Translations under genes and position numbers: made by a program
DNA from: an uncultured Clostridia bacterium
Lineage (GTDB): Bacteria; Bacillota; Clostridia; Oscillospirales; CAG-272
Direction of reading: 5' to 3'
Assembly (NCBI GenBank): GCA_947632135.1
Contig: CANRNZ010000006.1
Span: forward strand, 1 to 37,557
DNA length: 37,557 nt
Notes under the pieces: model-generated
Database searches by the model: none
Told to the model about the DNA's origin: nothing
The model's input: the letters and a program-made list of their open reading frames with translations, nothing else
Part shown: positions 14,980 to 24,178 of the stretch, piece by piece
Layout: each line of letters starts with the position of its first letter
Position numbering within the stretch: position 1 is the first letter of the stretch

Positions 14980-15780
14980 ATGGGCCAGAAAGTAAATCCC
15001 CACGGTCTGCGTGTCGGCGTAATTAAAAATTGGGATTCGAGATGGTACGCAAAAGATGAAAAATTCGGCGATATCCTCGTATCCGATTACAATATCAGAA
15101 AATACCTGAAAACAAAGCTTCAGGCGGCGGGCGTCCCCAAAGTCGAGATAGAGAGGGACAACACCGGAAGAGTCAGAGTATTCATACACTGTGCGAAGCC
15201 GGGTATGGTAATAGGACGTCAGGGCGCGGACATCGAAAAGCTAAGAGTAGAGCTTGAGAAGATGGTGTCGGCTCCCGTATCGGTCAACGTCGTCGAGGTA
15301 CGCCCCGTCGACCTTTGCGCTCAGCTTGTCGCCGAGAACATCGCAAGCCAGCTTGAGCACCGTATATCCTTCCGCCGCGCAATGAAGCAGTCCATAGGAC
15401 GCACGATGAGAATGGGCGCGAAAGGTATAAAGGTAACGGTAAGCGGACGCCTCGGCGGAGCCGAGATAGCGCGCACCGAGCACTACCATGACGGAACAAT
15501 CCCGCTTCAGACTATCCGCGCCGATATCGACTACGGCTTCTGGGAAGCGAATACGACCTACGGAAAGATAGGCGTTAAGGTATGGATATACAAAGGCGAG
15601 GTCCTTCCCGAGGTTGCAAGAACTCAGACCGCAGCCACAGAGGAGCGCCGTCAGAGACGCGAGCGCCGCGACAGCCGTCCTCCGAGAAGGAACTACGGTG
15701 ACAGAAACAACGGCGAGCGCCGCGGAGCAAGACCTCAGAACAGAGGTCCGAGGACTTCCCAAGAAGGAGGTAACCGCTAA
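14980..15780 (+). CDS. rpsC: 30S ribosomal protein S3 with long basic C-terminal tail
   Basis: Residues 1 to about 215 are a standard S3: [13 protein letters not shown], the KH domain around [14 protein letters not shown], and [23 protein letters not shown]. After it comes a tail of about 50 residues, very rich in Arg, Asn, Gly and Pro ([28 protein letters not shown]), making 266 residues against the usual 210-230. S3 lies at the mRNA entry channel, where a basic tail could touch mRNA; that is inference. The TAA stop shares its last A with the rplP start. Confidence 0.96.
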   Translation: MGQKVNPHGLRVGVIKNWDSRWYAKDEKFGDILVSDYNIRKYLKTKLQAAGVPKVEIERDNTGRVRVFIHCAKPGMVIGRQGADIEKLRVELEKMVSAPVSVNVVEVRPVDLCAQLVAENIASQLEHRISFRRAMKQSIGRTMRMGAKGIKVTVSGRLGGAEIARTEHYHDGTIPLQTIRADIDYGFWEANTTYGKIGVKVWIYKGEVLPEVARTQTAATEERRQRRERRDSRPPRRNYGDRNNGERRGARPQNRGPRTSQEGGNR

Positions 15781-16217
15781 TGTTGATGCCAAAGAGAGTA
15801 AAGTACAGAAGAGTACACAGGGGCCGTCTCAAGGGTGAGGCGCACCGTGGAAACAAAATAACAAACGGCAGCTACGGACTCGTCGCGCTTGAACCCGCAT
15901 GGATAACAAGCAATCAGATAGAGGCGGCCCGTATCGCCATGACCCGTTACATCCGCCGCGGCGGTCAGGTGTGGATTAAGATATTCCCCGACAAGCCGAT
16001 AACGGAGAAGCCCGCCGAGACCCGAATGGGTTCAGGTAAAGGCTCGCCCGAGTACTGGGTGGCGGTCGTAAAGCCGGGTCGCGTCATGTTCGAGATGGAC
16101 GGCGTTTCCGAGGAGGTTGCAAAGGAGGCTATGCGTCTCGCAATGCACAAATTCCCCATTAAGTGCCGCTTTGTCACAAAGGAGCAACTCGATAAGGAAC
16201 AGGAGGGTAAGCTGTGA
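15780..16217 (+). CDS. rplP: 50S ribosomal protein L16
   Basis: A 145-residue L16 beginning [15 protein letters not shown], the usual Firmicutes start. It contains [20 protein letters not shown], near the A-site tRNA elbow. The ATG overlaps the rpsC stop by one base and AAGGAGG lies inside rpsC. The end overlaps rpmC by 4 nt. Confidence 0.97.
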   Translation: MLMPKRVKYRRVHRGRLKGEAHRGNKITNGSYGLVALEPAWITSNQIEAARIAMTRYIRRGGQVWIKIFPDKPITEKPAETRMGSGKGSPEYWVAVVKPGRVMFEMDGVSEEVAKEAMRLAMHKFPIKCRFVTKEQLDKEQEGKL

Positions 16218-16402
16218 AAGCATCAGAACTCAGAAAGATGTCCGCTCAGGATCTGGACAAGAAACTCGCAGAGCTCAAGGACGAGCTTTTCAAGCTCCGT
16301 TTTCAGCATGCGATAAATCAGCTTGACAACCCTCACAAAATCGCGGATGTCAAAAAAGATATCGCACGTGTAATGACAGTCATTACCGAGAAGAATGCGT
16401 AA
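16214..16402 (+). CDS. rpmC: 50S ribosomal protein L29
   Basis: A 62-residue L29, a small two-helix protein ([32 protein letters not shown]) at the tunnel exit beside L23. The start is GTG overlapping the rplP stop (GTGA), with AGGAGG just upstream. Confidence 0.95.
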   Translation: MKASELRKMSAQDLDKKLAELKDELFKLRFQHAINQLDNPHKIADVKKDIARVMTVITEKNA

Positions 16403-16416
16403 AGGGGGAAGCATAG

Positions 16417-16680
16417 ATGGCAAACGAAAACCGTAACCTGAGAAAAACAAGAGTGGGAATGGTTGTCAGTGACAAGATGGACAAGACTGTCGTTGTCGCT
16501 ATCGTTGACAATGTAAAGCACCCCACATACGGAAAGATAATCAAGAGAACCACAAAGATTCACGCGCATGACGAAAACAACGCCTGCGGCGTCGGCGATA
16601 AGGTTCAGGTAATGGAGACGAGACCTCTTTCCAAGACAAAGAGATGGAGAATCGTCAGGGTTATCGAGAAGGCGAAATAA
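16417..16680 (+). CDS. rpsQ: 30S ribosomal protein S17
   Basis: An 87-residue S17 with [20 protein letters not shown] and the [18 protein letters not shown]-fold core. It binds 16S rRNA early in assembly. It is 14 nt after rpmC and is followed by a 110-nt AT-rich gap before rplN. Confidence 0.96.
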   Translation: MANENRNLRKTRVGMVVSDKMDKTVVVAIVDNVKHPTYGKIIKRTTKIHAHDENNACGVGDKVQVMETRPLSKTKRWRIVRVIEKAK

Positions 16681-16695
16681 TTAAACGTTAAACAC

Positions 16696-16741
16696 TTCAA
16701 TTAAACATTCAATTACTATTTAATTTTAATTGTTAATTGAA
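16696..16741 (+). promoter_or_regulatory. AT-rich hairpin between rpsQ and rplN
   Basis: TTCAATTAAACA (16696-16707) pairs with TGTTAATTGAA (16731-16741) with one bulged A. It marks the boundary between the classical S10 and spc halves of the cluster. It has no GC-rich stem or promoter consensus, so termination is unlikely; RNase processing is possible. Confidence 0.4.
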
Positions 16742-16790
16742 CGGGGTACGTCAAAGAGCGTGCCGTAAAAATACAGGAGGACAGATAGCT

Positions 16791-17159
16791 ATGATTCAGC
16801 AGCAATCATTGATGAAGGTAGCCGACAACACCGGTGCTAAGGAGCTTATGTGCATCAGAGTGCTTGGCGGTACCGGCAGGCGCTATGCCAATATCGGAGA
16901 TGTTGTCGTAGCGTGCGTAAAGAAGGCGTCGCCCGGCGGCGTCGTCAAAAAAGGTGATGTTGTACGTGCTGTGGTCGTCAGAAGTGCAAAAGGTATTCGC
17001 CGCGCCGACGGTTCATATATCAGGTTTGACGAAAACGCAGCAGTAATAATCAACGACGATAAAAACCCCAAGGGAACACGTATATTCGGCCCCGTGGCGC
17101 GCGAGCTCCGCGAGAAGGAATACACAAAGATACTCTCCCTTGCGCCTGAAGTTCTTTGA
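16791..17159 (+). CDS. rplN: 50S ribosomal protein L14
   Basis: A 122-residue L14 of standard length: [27 protein letters not shown] at the start and [15 protein letters not shown] near the end. It sits at the subunit interface. ATG 16791 follows AGGAGG by 10 nt; the ORF-track start at 16737 would add 18 unrelated residues. Confidence 0.96.
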   Translation: MIQQQSLMKVADNTGAKELMCIRVLGGTGRRYANIGDVVVACVKKASPGGVVKKGDVVRAVVVRSAKGIRRADGSYIRFDENAAVIINDDKNPKGTRIFGPVARELREKEYTKILSLAPEVL

Positions 17160-17174
17160 TCGGAGGAAGTAAAG

Positions 17175-17483
17175 ATGAAAGTACACGTTAGAGCAAATGA
17201 TACCGTAATCGTTATGTCCGGAGACGACAAGGGCAAAAAGGGCAAGGTAATAGAAGTATCTCCCAAAGAGGGCAAGGTCATCGTCGAGGGTGTAAACATC
17301 GTAAAGAAGCATGTAAAGCCGAGACCTCCCCAAGAGGCAGGCGGTATAGTGGAAGCCGAGGCTCCCATGTACGCGTCGAAGGTTCAGCTTTACTGCTCGA
17401 AATGCGGTCCCACACGAGCCGCCGTCAAGACGGAAAACGGCAAGAAAACCCGTGTCTGCGCCAAATGCGGCGCCGCACTGTGA
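17175..17483 (+). CDS. rplX: 50S ribosomal protein L24 with zinc-ribbon tail
   Basis: A 102-residue L24 with the KOW motif near the start (DTVIVMSGDDKGKKGKVIEV). It initiates 50S assembly. The C-terminus has two CxxC pairs (Cys74, Cys77, Cys95, Cys98), a probable zinc knuckle of the kind found in many Clostridia L24 proteins. It lies 15 nt after rplN, with GGAGG upstream. Confidence 0.95.
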   Translation: MKVHVRANDTVIVMSGDDKGKKGKVIEVSPKEGKVIVEGVNIVKKHVKPRPPQEAGGIVEAEAPMYASKVQLYCSKCGPTRAAVKTENGKKTRVCAKCGAAL

Positions 17484-17501
17484 TAATGCGGAGGTGTAGT
17501 G

Positions 17502-18056
17502 ATGGCAAGACTTAAAGATTTGTATAAAAACGAAGTCGCTCCCGCGCTCATGAAAAAGTATGAGTACAAGAGCGTAATGCAGATACCGAAGCTTGACAAG
17601 GTGGTAATCAACGTCGGAGCGGGAGACGCAAAGGACAACTCCAAGGTCATCGACAGCATAATTTCCGACCTCGAGCAGATATCCGGTCAGAAGCCGGTCG
17701 CGACATACGCAAAGAAGTCCGTCGCAAACTTCAAGCTCCGTCAGGGCATGAAGATAGGCGTAAAGGTAACGCTGAGAGGCGACAGAATGTACGAGTTTGT
17801 TGACAGACTCTTCAGCTTCGCGTTCCCCAGAGTCCGCGACTTCAAGGGTATAAATCCCGACGCGTTCGACGGGCGCGGAAATTATTCTCTCGGACTTAAA
17901 GAGCAGCTTATCTTCCCCGAAATCGACTACGACAAGGTTGACAAGATAAGAGGAATGGATATCGCGTTTGTAACGACAGCCGCAACAGACGCCGAGGCGC
18001 GCGAGCTTCTTTCACTGCTCGGCGCACCGTTTGCAAAAGAAGGAGAGGAAAGATAA
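17502..18056 (+). CDS. rplE: 50S ribosomal protein L5
   Basis: A 184-residue L5 with [15 protein letters not shown], the basic [23 protein letters not shown] stretch and [11 protein letters not shown]5 binds 5S rRNA and contacts P-site tRNA. ATG 17502 is preferred to GTG 17499 because CGGAGG then lies 7 nt upstream. The stop overlaps the S14 start by one base. Confidence 0.95.
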   Translation: MARLKDLYKNEVAPALMKKYEYKSVMQIPKLDKVVINVGAGDAKDNSKVIDSIISDLEQISGQKPVATYAKKSVANFKLRQGMKIGVKVTLRGDRMYEFVDRLFSFAFPRVRDFKGINPDAFDGRGNYSLGLKEQLIFPEIDYDKVDKIRGMDIAFVTTAATDAEARELLSLLGAPFAKEGEER

Positions 18057-18241
18057 TGGCTAAGAAGTCAATGATACTCAAGCAGCAGAGAAAGCAGAAG
18101 TACTCCACACGCGAGTACACGCGCTGCAAAATCTGCGGCAGACCTCACGCTTACCTTCGTAAATACGGTATCTGCCGTATCTGCTTCCGCAACCTCGCGT
18201 ACAAGGGCGAGATTCCCGGAGTGAGAAAGGCAAGCTGGTAA
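18056..18241 (+). CDS. rpsZ: 30S ribosomal protein S14, zinc type
   Basis: A 61-residue short S14 with the four zinc ligands Cys24, Cys27, Cys40 and Cys43 (CKIC...CRIC) and the end GVRKASW. This is the C+ paralogue found in most Firmicutes; a zinc-free copy elsewhere in the genome cannot be ruled out. Its ATG overlaps the rplE stop. A 169-nt gap follows. Confidence 0.96.
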   Translation: MAKKSMILKQQRKQKYSTREYTRCKICGRPHAYLRKYGICRICFRNLAYKGEIPGVRKASW

Positions 18242-18251
18242 AAGAGAGGTC

Positions 18252-18370
18252 GGAACGGAGAACCCGTTCCCCCGACTATCCGCGCCGATAGGAAAACCGA
18301 AAAAGCGAGCGCCGCAGGGCGCGGCAAAAGCGGCTTTAACCGTCGGCGAGCGACCGCGCGGCAGCGCGGT
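18252..18370 (+). promoter_or_regulatory. Series of GC-rich hairpins between S14 and S8 genes
   Basis: GGAACGG/CCGTTCC, GCGCC/GGCGC and ACCGCGC-GGCA-GCGCGGT lie in a row before rpsH. In E. coli S8 represses translation in this part of the spc operon; the actual S8 target fold was not recognised here. No U-run follows the stems. Confidence 0.45.
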
Positions 18371-18410
18371 AGCAAGAATTATTTACTTGCATGACAAGGA
18401 GGAATTTATT

Positions 18411-18809
18411 ATGCAGATGTCAGACGTTATCGCGGATATGCTGACAAGAATAAGAAACGCAAGCAACGCAAAGCACGACACCGTTGACATCCCCGCGTCC
18501 AATATGAAGAAGGCGATAGCCGATATTCTTCTTGACGAGGGCTACATCAGAGGTGTTCAGATAATCGAGGACGGCAAGCAGGGCGTAATAAGAATAACGC
18601 TCAAGTACGAGGCGGGCAAGCAGAAGGTAATTCACGGTCTGCGCCGCGTCTCGAAGCCCGGTCTGCGTATGTATTCGAATTACGAGAACATGCCGAAGGT
18701 CATGAACGGACTCGGCATTGCAATCGTATCAACATCAAAAGGCATTATGACCGACAAGAAAGCAAGACGCGAAAAAGTCGGCGGCGAGATACTCGCTTTT
18801 GTCTGGTAA
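18411..18809 (+). CDS. rpsH: 30S ribosomal protein S8
   Basis: A 132-residue S8 of standard length: [15 protein letters not shown] at the start and [14 protein letters not shown]-type C-terminal motif (read here as [21 protein letters not shown]). It is a primary 16S rRNA binder. ATG 18411 is 8 nt after AAGGAGG; the ORF-track start at 18387 lies upstream of this site. Confidence 0.96.
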   Translation: MQMSDVIADMLTRIRNASNAKHDTVDIPASNMKKAIADILLDEGYIRGVQIIEDGKQGVIRITLKYEAGKQKVIHGLRRVSKPGLRMYSNYENMPKVMNGLGIAIVSTSKGIMTDKKARREKVGGEILAFVW

Positions 18810-18827
18810 GGGAAAGGGGAGAACGAT

Positions 18828-19367
18828 ATGTCAAGAATAGGCAGAGAACCGATCACCTTACCCGCAGGAGTAGAGGTTAAGGTCGAAGATGCAAACAAAA
18901 TAACTGTCAAAGGTCCCCTCGGGACTCTTACGCAGACGGTAAGACCCCAGATGACTGTAACGGTCGAGGGAAACACCGTAAAGGTAGCGCGTCCCAACGA
19001 CGAAAACGAGATGAAAGCGCTTCACGGGCTCACGAGAACTCTCATTGCCAACATGGTAGAGGGAGTCAGCAAGGGCTATGAGAAGAAGCTCGTTATCGTC
19101 GGCGTCGGATACAGAGCCGCAAAGAGCGGAAAGACTCTCACGCTGAACCTCGGATACTCGCACCCCATAAATGTCGAGGAGTCCGACGGCGTGACGTTTG
19201 ACGTACCCGACCCCAACACCGTAATCGTAAAGTGCGCCGACAAGCAGAAATGCGGTCAGGTCGCAGCGGAGATACGCTCAAAGAGACCTCCCGAGCCTTA
19301 TCACGGCAAGGGCGTCAAGTATGACGGAGAGGTAATACGCCGCAAAGCCGGAAAGGCCGGTAAGTAA
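18828..19367 (+). CDS. rplF: 50S ribosomal protein L6
   Basis: A 179-residue L6, starting MSRIGREPITLPAGVEV, with the C-terminal signature RPPEPYHGKGVKYDGEVIRRKAGK. It sits near the factor-binding site. It is 18 nt after rpsH, with AAAGGGGAG upstream. Confidence 0.97.
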   Translation: MSRIGREPITLPAGVEVKVEDANKITVKGPLGTLTQTVRPQMTVTVEGNTVKVARPNDENEMKALHGLTRTLIANMVEGVSKGYEKKLVIVGVGYRAAKSGKTLTLNLGYSHPINVEESDGVTFDVPDPNTVIVKCADKQKCGQVAAEIRSKRPPEPYHGKGVKYDGEVIRRKAGKAGK

Positions 19368-19388
19368 TAAGAAAGGAGACAGACGCAG

Positions 19389-19748
19389 ATGGTAAACAAG
19401 AAGGATAAGAATGTTCAGCGTCTCAAGAGACACCGCAGGGTCCGCAGCAAGCTGTCGGGAACCGCGCAGCGTCCGAGACTTGCCGTATACCGTTCAAACA
19501 AAAATATCAGCGCCCAGATAATCGACGATACAAAGGGCGTGACACTTGTCTCCGCTTCTACTCTTGAGGCAGATTTTGAGGGTATCGGAAGCAACAAAGA
19601 GGCGGCAAAGAAGGTCGGCCTGAGACTCGCTGAAAAAGCGCTTGCAAAAGGTATAGAAGCTGTTGTATTCGACCGTGGCGGTTATATATATCACGGACGT
19701 GTATCGGAGCTTGCCGAGGGTGCCCGCGAGGGCGGTCTGAAGTTCTAA
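19389..19748 (+). CDS. rplR: 50S ribosomal protein L18
   Basis: A 119-residue L18 with [36 protein letters not shown] and [24 protein letters not shown]. It brings 5S rRNA to the 50S subunit together with L5. GAAAGGAG precedes the ATG. The following 109-nt gap holds hairpins and a possible pseudoknot. Confidence 0.97.
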   Translation: MVNKKDKNVQRLKRHRRVRSKLSGTAQRPRLAVYRSNKNISAQIIDDTKGVTLVSASTLEADFEGIGSNKEAAKKVGLRLAEKALAKGIEAVVFDRGGYIYHGRVSELAEGAREGGLKF

Positions 19749-19767
19749 TAAAGCTTCACACGCAGCC

Positions 19768-19837
19768 GGCGCAAAATGCGCCGCACCCGGCAGAAAACCG
19801 GTTTGTACACTGTTTAATTACAAACCAATAATTAAAC
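19768..19837 (+). promoter_or_regulatory. Hairpins and possible pseudoknot before rpsE
   Basis: GGCGCA-AAA-TGCGCC (19768-19782) and CCGG/CCGG precede two interleaved pairings: GTTTGT (19801-19806) with ACAAAC (19820-19825), and GTTTAATT (19812-19819) with AATTAAAC (19830-19837). This is an H-type pseudoknot arrangement, ending 8 nt before the AAGGAG of rpsE. Confidence 0.4.
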
Positions 19838-19857
19838 AAAAACTAAGGAGAAACAAC

Positions 19858-20361
19858 ATGGCAAAAAGAATAGACGCCGCAGAGCTTGACCTCAAGGAAA
19901 AGCTCGTTGTGGTAAACCGTGTATCCAAAACCGTCAAAGGCGGACGCATTTCCCGTTTCGCGGCTCTTATGGTAGTCGGAGACGAGAACGGACACGTCGG
20001 TTACGGTCTCGGAAAGGCGGCCGAGGTACCCGAGGCAATACGCAAGGGTATCGAGGACGCGAAGAAAAACATGATAGAGGTATCTCTCAAGGATACGACA
20101 ATCCCCCACGAGGTACTCGGGAAATACGGAGCGGGCTCCGTACTTCTCAAGCCCGCGGCGCCCGGTACCGGAATCATCGCCGGTAAGACGGTCCGCGCGG
20201 TACTCGAGCTTGCCGGTATCAAGAACATCAGGGCGAAATGCCTTCGTTCCAACAACCCGACAAACGTGGTAAAGGCGACATTTGAGGGACTCAAAACTCT
20301 GCGTACCGCCGAAGAGGTCGCAAGAACGCGCCAAATCAGCGTTGAAAAGGTCATCGGTTAA
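19858..20361 (+). CDS. rpsE: 30S ribosomal protein S5
   Basis: A 167-residue S5: [31 protein letters not shown] and [20 protein letters not shown], followed by the C-terminal domain. It takes part in decoding fidelity and mRNA unwinding with S3 and S4. AAGGAG lies 8 nt before the ATG. rpmD follows after 13 nt. Confidence 0.97.
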   Translation: MAKRIDAAELDLKEKLVVVNRVSKTVKGGRISRFAALMVVGDENGHVGYGLGKAAEVPEAIRKGIEDAKKNMIEVSLKDTTIPHEVLGKYGAGSVLLKPAAPGTGIIAGKTVRAVLELAGIKNIRAKCLRSNNPTNVVKATFEGLKTLRTAEEVARTRQISVEKVIG

Positions 20362-20374
20362 GGGGGAGCTTGAA

Positions 20375-20554
20375 ATGGAAAAAGTAAAAGTAACTCTTAC
20401 GAAAAGCCTTATTTGCGCAAAGCCCAATCAGAAGGCCACAGCCGCCTCGCTCGGGCTCCGTAAGATCGGCGATTCAATCGTTCACGACGACGGTCCCGTA
20501 ATTGCAGGTAAGATAAAGGTGATAGGTCACCTTGTAAGCGTGGAGAAGGCGTAA
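20375..20554 (+). CDS. rpmD: 50S ribosomal protein L30
   Basis: A 59-residue L30 (VKVTLTKSLICAKPNQKATAASLGLRKIG). ATG 20375 follows GGGGGAG by 6 nt; the longer ORF-track version from 20282 runs inside rpsE in another frame. It is the small 50S protein that always precedes rplO in this operon. Confidence 0.95.
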   Translation: MEKVKVTLTKSLICAKPNQKATAASLGLRKIGDSIVHDDGPVIAGKIKVIGHLVSVEKA

Positions 20555-20601
20555 GTCCTCTTTCACAAAACATTAAAGAATTTAAGTAAGGAGGATAAAC
20601 C

Positions 20602-21042
20602 ATGAAGCTCCATGAACTTTCACCTGCGGAAGGCTCCGTAAAGGCTAAATTCCGTAAAGGCAGAGGACCCGGCTCCGGAAACGGCAAGACTGCCGGAAAA
20701 GGGCACAAGGGTCAGAACGCCCGCTCGGGAGGCGGTGTTCGCCCGGGCTTTGAAGGCGGACAGCTTCCGCTGTACAGAAAACTTCCCAAGAGAGGTTTTC
20801 ACAATAAGTTTGCAAAGCAGTACGCTATCATAAACGTCGGCGACCTCAACAGATTTGAGAACGGCGCTACGGTAGAGCTTGAAATGCTCAAAGCCGCAAG
20901 ACTTGTTAAAAAGGCTCCCGACGGACTTAAGGTTCTGGGAGGCGGAGAGCTCACGAAGAAGCTCAACGTCAAGGCGGCGGTTTTTTCGGGCACAGCAAAG
21001 GAAAAAATCGAAGCCGCAGGCGGGAAGACAGAGGTAGAGTAA
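20602..21042 (+). CDS. rplO: 50S ribosomal protein L15
   Basis: A 146-residue L15 with [12 protein letters not shown], the glycine/arginine-rich [22 protein letters not shown] segment and [17 protein letters not shown]. It is a late 50S assembly protein. AAGGAGG precedes the ATG. Only one base separates its stop from secY. Confidence 0.97.
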   Translation: MKLHELSPAEGSVKAKFRKGRGPGSGNGKTAGKGHKGQNARSGGGVRPGFEGGQLPLYRKLPKRGFHNKFAKQYAIINVGDLNRFENGATVELEMLKAARLVKKAPDGLKVLGGGELTKKLNVKAAVFSGTAKEKIEAAGGKTEVE

Positions 21043-21043
21043 T

Positions 21044-22339
21044 ATGTTTAAGACTTTTGCCAATGCTTGGAGAATAGCTGACCTCAGAGACAAAATGCTG
21101 TTTTCCGCATTTATCATCTTGCTCTATAGGATAGGCGTCGCAATCCCCGTTCCCTTTGTAACGGCGGATCTCAGCTCAATGATGCAGAGCGCCAGCATCC
21201 TTCAATATCTCAACATCCTGTCCGGCAACGCATTCTCAAACGCAACTCTCTTCGCACTCGGCATTTCGCCCTACATCACGTCGTCCATCGTAATGCAGCT
21301 GCTCGCGGTAGCGATACCCGCGCTGGAGAGATGGTCCCACGACGAGGAGGGCAAAAAGAAGATAAACCAGATAACAAGAATCGTCACCGTCGTTTTGGCG
21401 CTCATCACAAGTATCGGATACTATGTGATGCTTGAGTCGAACGGTATAATAACAATTCCCGACGGCACAAGCAGATTCTTCGCTCAGGTTATAATCATAT
21501 CCTGCTATTGCGCAGGTTCCGCTCTTGTCATGTGGCTCGCCGAGAAGATAAACGACAGAGGTATAGGAAACGGTATCTCGCTGATACTCTTTGCAAATAT
21601 CGTATCCCGCGGACCCTCTATCGTAAACACTCTTTGGACATATGTCACGGGCGGCGCATCGGGTATTTCCGTTGCGGTCGGCATCATAATCGCCGTTGCC
21701 TCCGTCGTTATAGGACTCGGTATGATAACCTTTATCGTGTTCATGACGGACAGCGAGCGCAGAATACCCGTTCAGTACGCAAAGAAAACTGTCGGACGCA
21801 AGATGTACGGCGGTCAGAGCTCAAACATTCCGATAAAGCTCAACATGACGGGCGTTATGCCTATCATCTTTGCGAACTCCATCATATCCCTCCCCGCAAC
21901 AATCGCGGTGTTCTTAAAGGACGGCTCCGTAAAGAACTTCCTGAACAACGTGTTCGGTACGGGTACATGGGTATACGCCATAATGACCTTCGTTCTTATA
22001 GTAGCGTTTGCATACTTCTATGTGGCAATCTCCTTTAATCCCGTAGAGGTCGCAAATAACCTTCAGAAGAACGGCGGCTCGGTACCGGGTATCCGTCCCG
22101 GCAGACCCACATCCGATTATATCAGAAAGATAACCAACCGTATAACGCTTATAGGGGCATTGTTCCTCAGCGTAATCGCGGTGCTTCCCATCATTATAAA
22201 TATTTGCTCCGGCGGTAAAATGAGCGGGCTCGCGTTTGGCGGAAGCTCAATCATCATCGTCGTCGGCGTCGTTCTCGAAACGGCAAGGGAAATCGAAGGT
22301 CAGATGACAATGCGTCATTATAAAGGCTTTCTTGAGTAA
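21044..22339 (+). CDS. secY: Protein translocase subunit SecY
   Basis: A 431-residue SecY with ten expected membrane segments: FRIxDLR-like start (NAWRIADLRDKMLF), GISPYITSSIVMQLL, QYAKKTVGRKMYGGQSSNIPIKLNMTGVMPIIFA, and IRPGRPTSDYIRK in the last cytosolic loop. It forms the SecYEG channel for export and membrane insertion, for example of the lipoproteins in this window. Its start is coupled to rplO. Usual length. Confidence 0.98.
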   Translation: MFKTFANAWRIADLRDKMLFSAFIILLYRIGVAIPVPFVTADLSSMMQSASILQYLNILSGNAFSNATLFALGISPYITSSIVMQLLAVAIPALERWSHDEEGKKKINQITRIVTVVLALITSIGYYVMLESNGIITIPDGTSRFFAQVIIISCYCAGSALVMWLAEKINDRGIGNGISLILFANIVSRGPSIVNTLWTYVTGGASGISVAVGIIIAVASVVIGLGMITFIVFMTDSERRIPVQYAKKTVGRKMYGGQSSNIPIKLNMTGVMPIIFANSIISLPATIAVFLKDGSVKNFLNNVFGTGTWVYAIMTFVLIVAFAYFYVAISFNPVEVANNLQKNGGSVPGIRPGRPTSDYIRKITNRITLIGALFLSVIAVLPIIINICSGGKMSGLAFGGSSIIIVVGVVLETAREIEGQMTMRHYKGFLE

Positions 22340-22353
22340 TCGGTGAGGCGCAT

Positions 22354-22995
22354 ATGGCACGTAAAATCAAACTGATACTTCTCGGAGCCCCGGGAGCCGG
22401 CAAGGGCACTCAGGCGGAAATAATTTCAAACGATTATTCGATTCCCGCGATATCGACAGGCGCAATCATAAGAGCCGCAATAAAAAGCGGCACCGAGATG
22501 GGGCTTGCCGCAAAGGAATACACCGACAAGGGCGCTCTTGTTCCCGACGATGTGGTGATAGGAATAATCAAAGAGAGACTTTCCGAAAAGGACTGCGAAA
22601 ACGGCTTCATACTCGACGGATTTCCCCGCACGGTCGTTCAGGCGAAGGCGCTTGACGAGATGGGAGTGGAGATAACCGACGTTATAAGCATAGAGGTTCC
22701 GGACGAAAAAATCCTTGAGCGCATGAGCGGACGCCGCGTGTGCAAAGCCTGCGGCGCTACCTATCATGTCAAATACAATCCTTCTTCGAACGGTGACAGA
22801 TGTCATTGCGGAAGTGAGCTTACTATCCGTGCGGACGACGCGCCGGAGGTTGTTGAGAGCAGACTCGCAACTTATCACGAGCAGACAGAGCCCCTCAAGG
22901 CTTATTATGAGTCAAAGGGTCTCCTTAAAACGGTAATCGGTCAGGAAATACTGGCAGACACCACGGCTCTCACAAAAGCGGCGCTTGACGCGTAA
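22354..22995 (+). CDS. adk: Adenylate kinase, zinc-lid type
   Basis: A 213-residue adenylate kinase (AMP + ATP = 2 ADP). The P-loop GAPGAGKGT is at 11-19 and DGFPRT at 88-93. The long lid carries Cys130, Cys133, Cys150 and Cys152, a structural zinc site typical of Gram-positive adenylate kinases. It lies 14 nt after secY in the usual Firmicutes order. Confidence 0.97.
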   Translation: MARKIKLILLGAPGAGKGTQAEIISNDYSIPAISTGAIIRAAIKSGTEMGLAAKEYTDKGALVPDDVVIGIIKERLSEKDCENGFILDGFPRTVVQAKALDEMGVEITDVISIEVPDEKILERMSGRRVCKACGATYHVKYNPSSNGDRCHCGSELTIRADDAPEVVESRLATYHEQTEPLKAYYESKGLLKTVIGQEILADTTALTKAALDA

Positions 22996-23016
22996 AGAGC
23001 GAGGCGACGCCAAATC

Positions 23017-23769
23017 ATGATTTTTGTAAAAAATCCCGAGCAGTTAGAAAAAATGAAGCTTGCCGGGCGCATAACCGGCGAGGCTCTCGCCATTGCCGGT
23101 GAGGCGGTGCGCGAGGGAATAACCACCGCGGAGCTCGACAGGAAGATACGCGCGCATATCGAAAAGTGCGGCGCAAGACCTTCCTTTCTCGGCTACGGAG
23201 GCTTTCCCGCGAGCGCATGTATCAGCATAAACGACGAGGTCATACACGGTATCCCCTCTTCCGAGAGATATCTCAAAGAGGGAGATATCGTGAAGATAGA
23301 CGTCGGCGCGTATATCGGCGGCTTTCACGGCGACAGCGCGAACACCTTTCCCGTCGGAAGAGTCAGCGACGAGGCGATGCGTCTTATAGAGGTTACAAAA
23401 GAGAGCTTCAGGCGCGGAGTCGAAAAGGCGCTCATCGGAGGACGAATCGGCGATATCGGCTCGGCTGTGGACTCCTACGTAACATCCTTCGGCTTTTCCG
23501 CCGTGAGAGAGTACGTGGGACACGGAGTCGGTCACGCGCTCCACGAGGACCCGAGCGTTCCGAATTTCGGAAAAGCCGGGCACGGCGTCAAGCTCTGCCG
23601 AGGTATGACAATCGCAATCGAGCCCATGATAAACGCGGGAAGCGCAAAGATAATAAATCTCGCCGACGGGTGGACGGTCAAAACCGCTGACGGAAAGCTC
23701 AGCGCCCACTATGAGCATACGGTCGCCATAACCGAGGACGGGCCGATACTGCTCACGGAGGTAAAATGA
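23017..23769 (+). CDS. map: Methionine aminopeptidase, type I
   Basis: A 250-residue enzyme that removes the initiator methionine from new proteins. The five metal ligands are visible: Asp95 and Asp106 (DVGAYIGGFHGDSANTF), His169 (GHGVGHALHEDP), Glu202 (IAIEPM) and Glu233 (YEHTVAIT). His78 also matches the active-site histidine. No N-terminal zinc-finger extension is present. Its stop overlaps the next gene by 4 nt. Confidence 0.97.
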   Translation: MIFVKNPEQLEKMKLAGRITGEALAIAGEAVREGITTAELDRKIRAHIEKCGARPSFLGYGGFPASACISINDEVIHGIPSSERYLKEGDIVKIDVGAYIGGFHGDSANTFPVGRVSDEAMRLIEVTKESFRRGVEKALIGGRIGDIGSAVDSYVTSFGFSAVREYVGHGVGHALHEDPSVPNFGKAGHGVKLCRGMTIAIEPMINAGSAKIINLADGWTVKTADGKLSAHYEHTVAITEDGPILLTEVK

Positions 23770-24068
23770 CTGACTGCCGAATGATAAAACGCGGCGACGT
23801 GGTTATCAGTCTTGGCGGACGCGACAGCGGCTGTGTGATGTTCGTCGCATCGACGGACGGGGAATACGCGCTTGTCTGCGACGGCAAAAAGCGCCCGCTC
23901 GAAAAGCCCAAACGAAAAAAGCTTCGCCATCTGAGGCGGCTTTCCTCCATGTCTTACTTGTCCGATAAGTCGGATGAATTTGATATTTCGGACATGACAA
24001 ACAGGAGGCTGCGGCGTCTTTTGAGAGAGTACGTCGAGGAGAGCACGGGAAACGACATAATAAAATAA
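23766..24068 (+). CDS. KOW-domain RNA-binding protein of the spc operon
   Basis: A 100-residue protein with an N-terminal KOW/L14e-like domain (IKRGDVVISLGGRDSGCVMFV). A basic stretch follows (KKRPLEKPKRKKLRHLRRL), then a polar tail. A short KOW protein stands at this position, between map and infA, in many Firmicutes (YbzG in B. subtilis). The family is thought to bind RNA or the ribosome; the exact role is not established. The ATGA overlap with map and GGAGG 5 nt upstream fix the start. The tail is longer than the usual homologue. Confidence 0.8.
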   Translation: MTDCRMIKRGDVVISLGGRDSGCVMFVASTDGEYALVCDGKKRPLEKPKRKKLRHLRRLSSMSYLSDKSDEFDISDMTNRRLRRLLREYVEESTGNDIIK

Positions 24069-24097
24069 ATGATTTGAACCGATTAAAACCGATTAAA

Positions 24098-24127
24098 CCG
24101 AGTCAAACGACTTGAGATTTGACTCGG
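24098..24127 (+). promoter_or_regulatory. Hairpin before infA
   Basis: CCGAGTCAAA pairs with TTTGACTCGG around a 10-nt loop. It is preceded by a short direct repeat (ACCGATTAAA twice). There is no U-run. It lies about 50 nt before the infA start. Confidence 0.45.
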
Positions 24128-24178
24128 ACTTATGAAAACGGTACGCGGATATTCGCGGAAATTGAGGAGGAATGAGCC

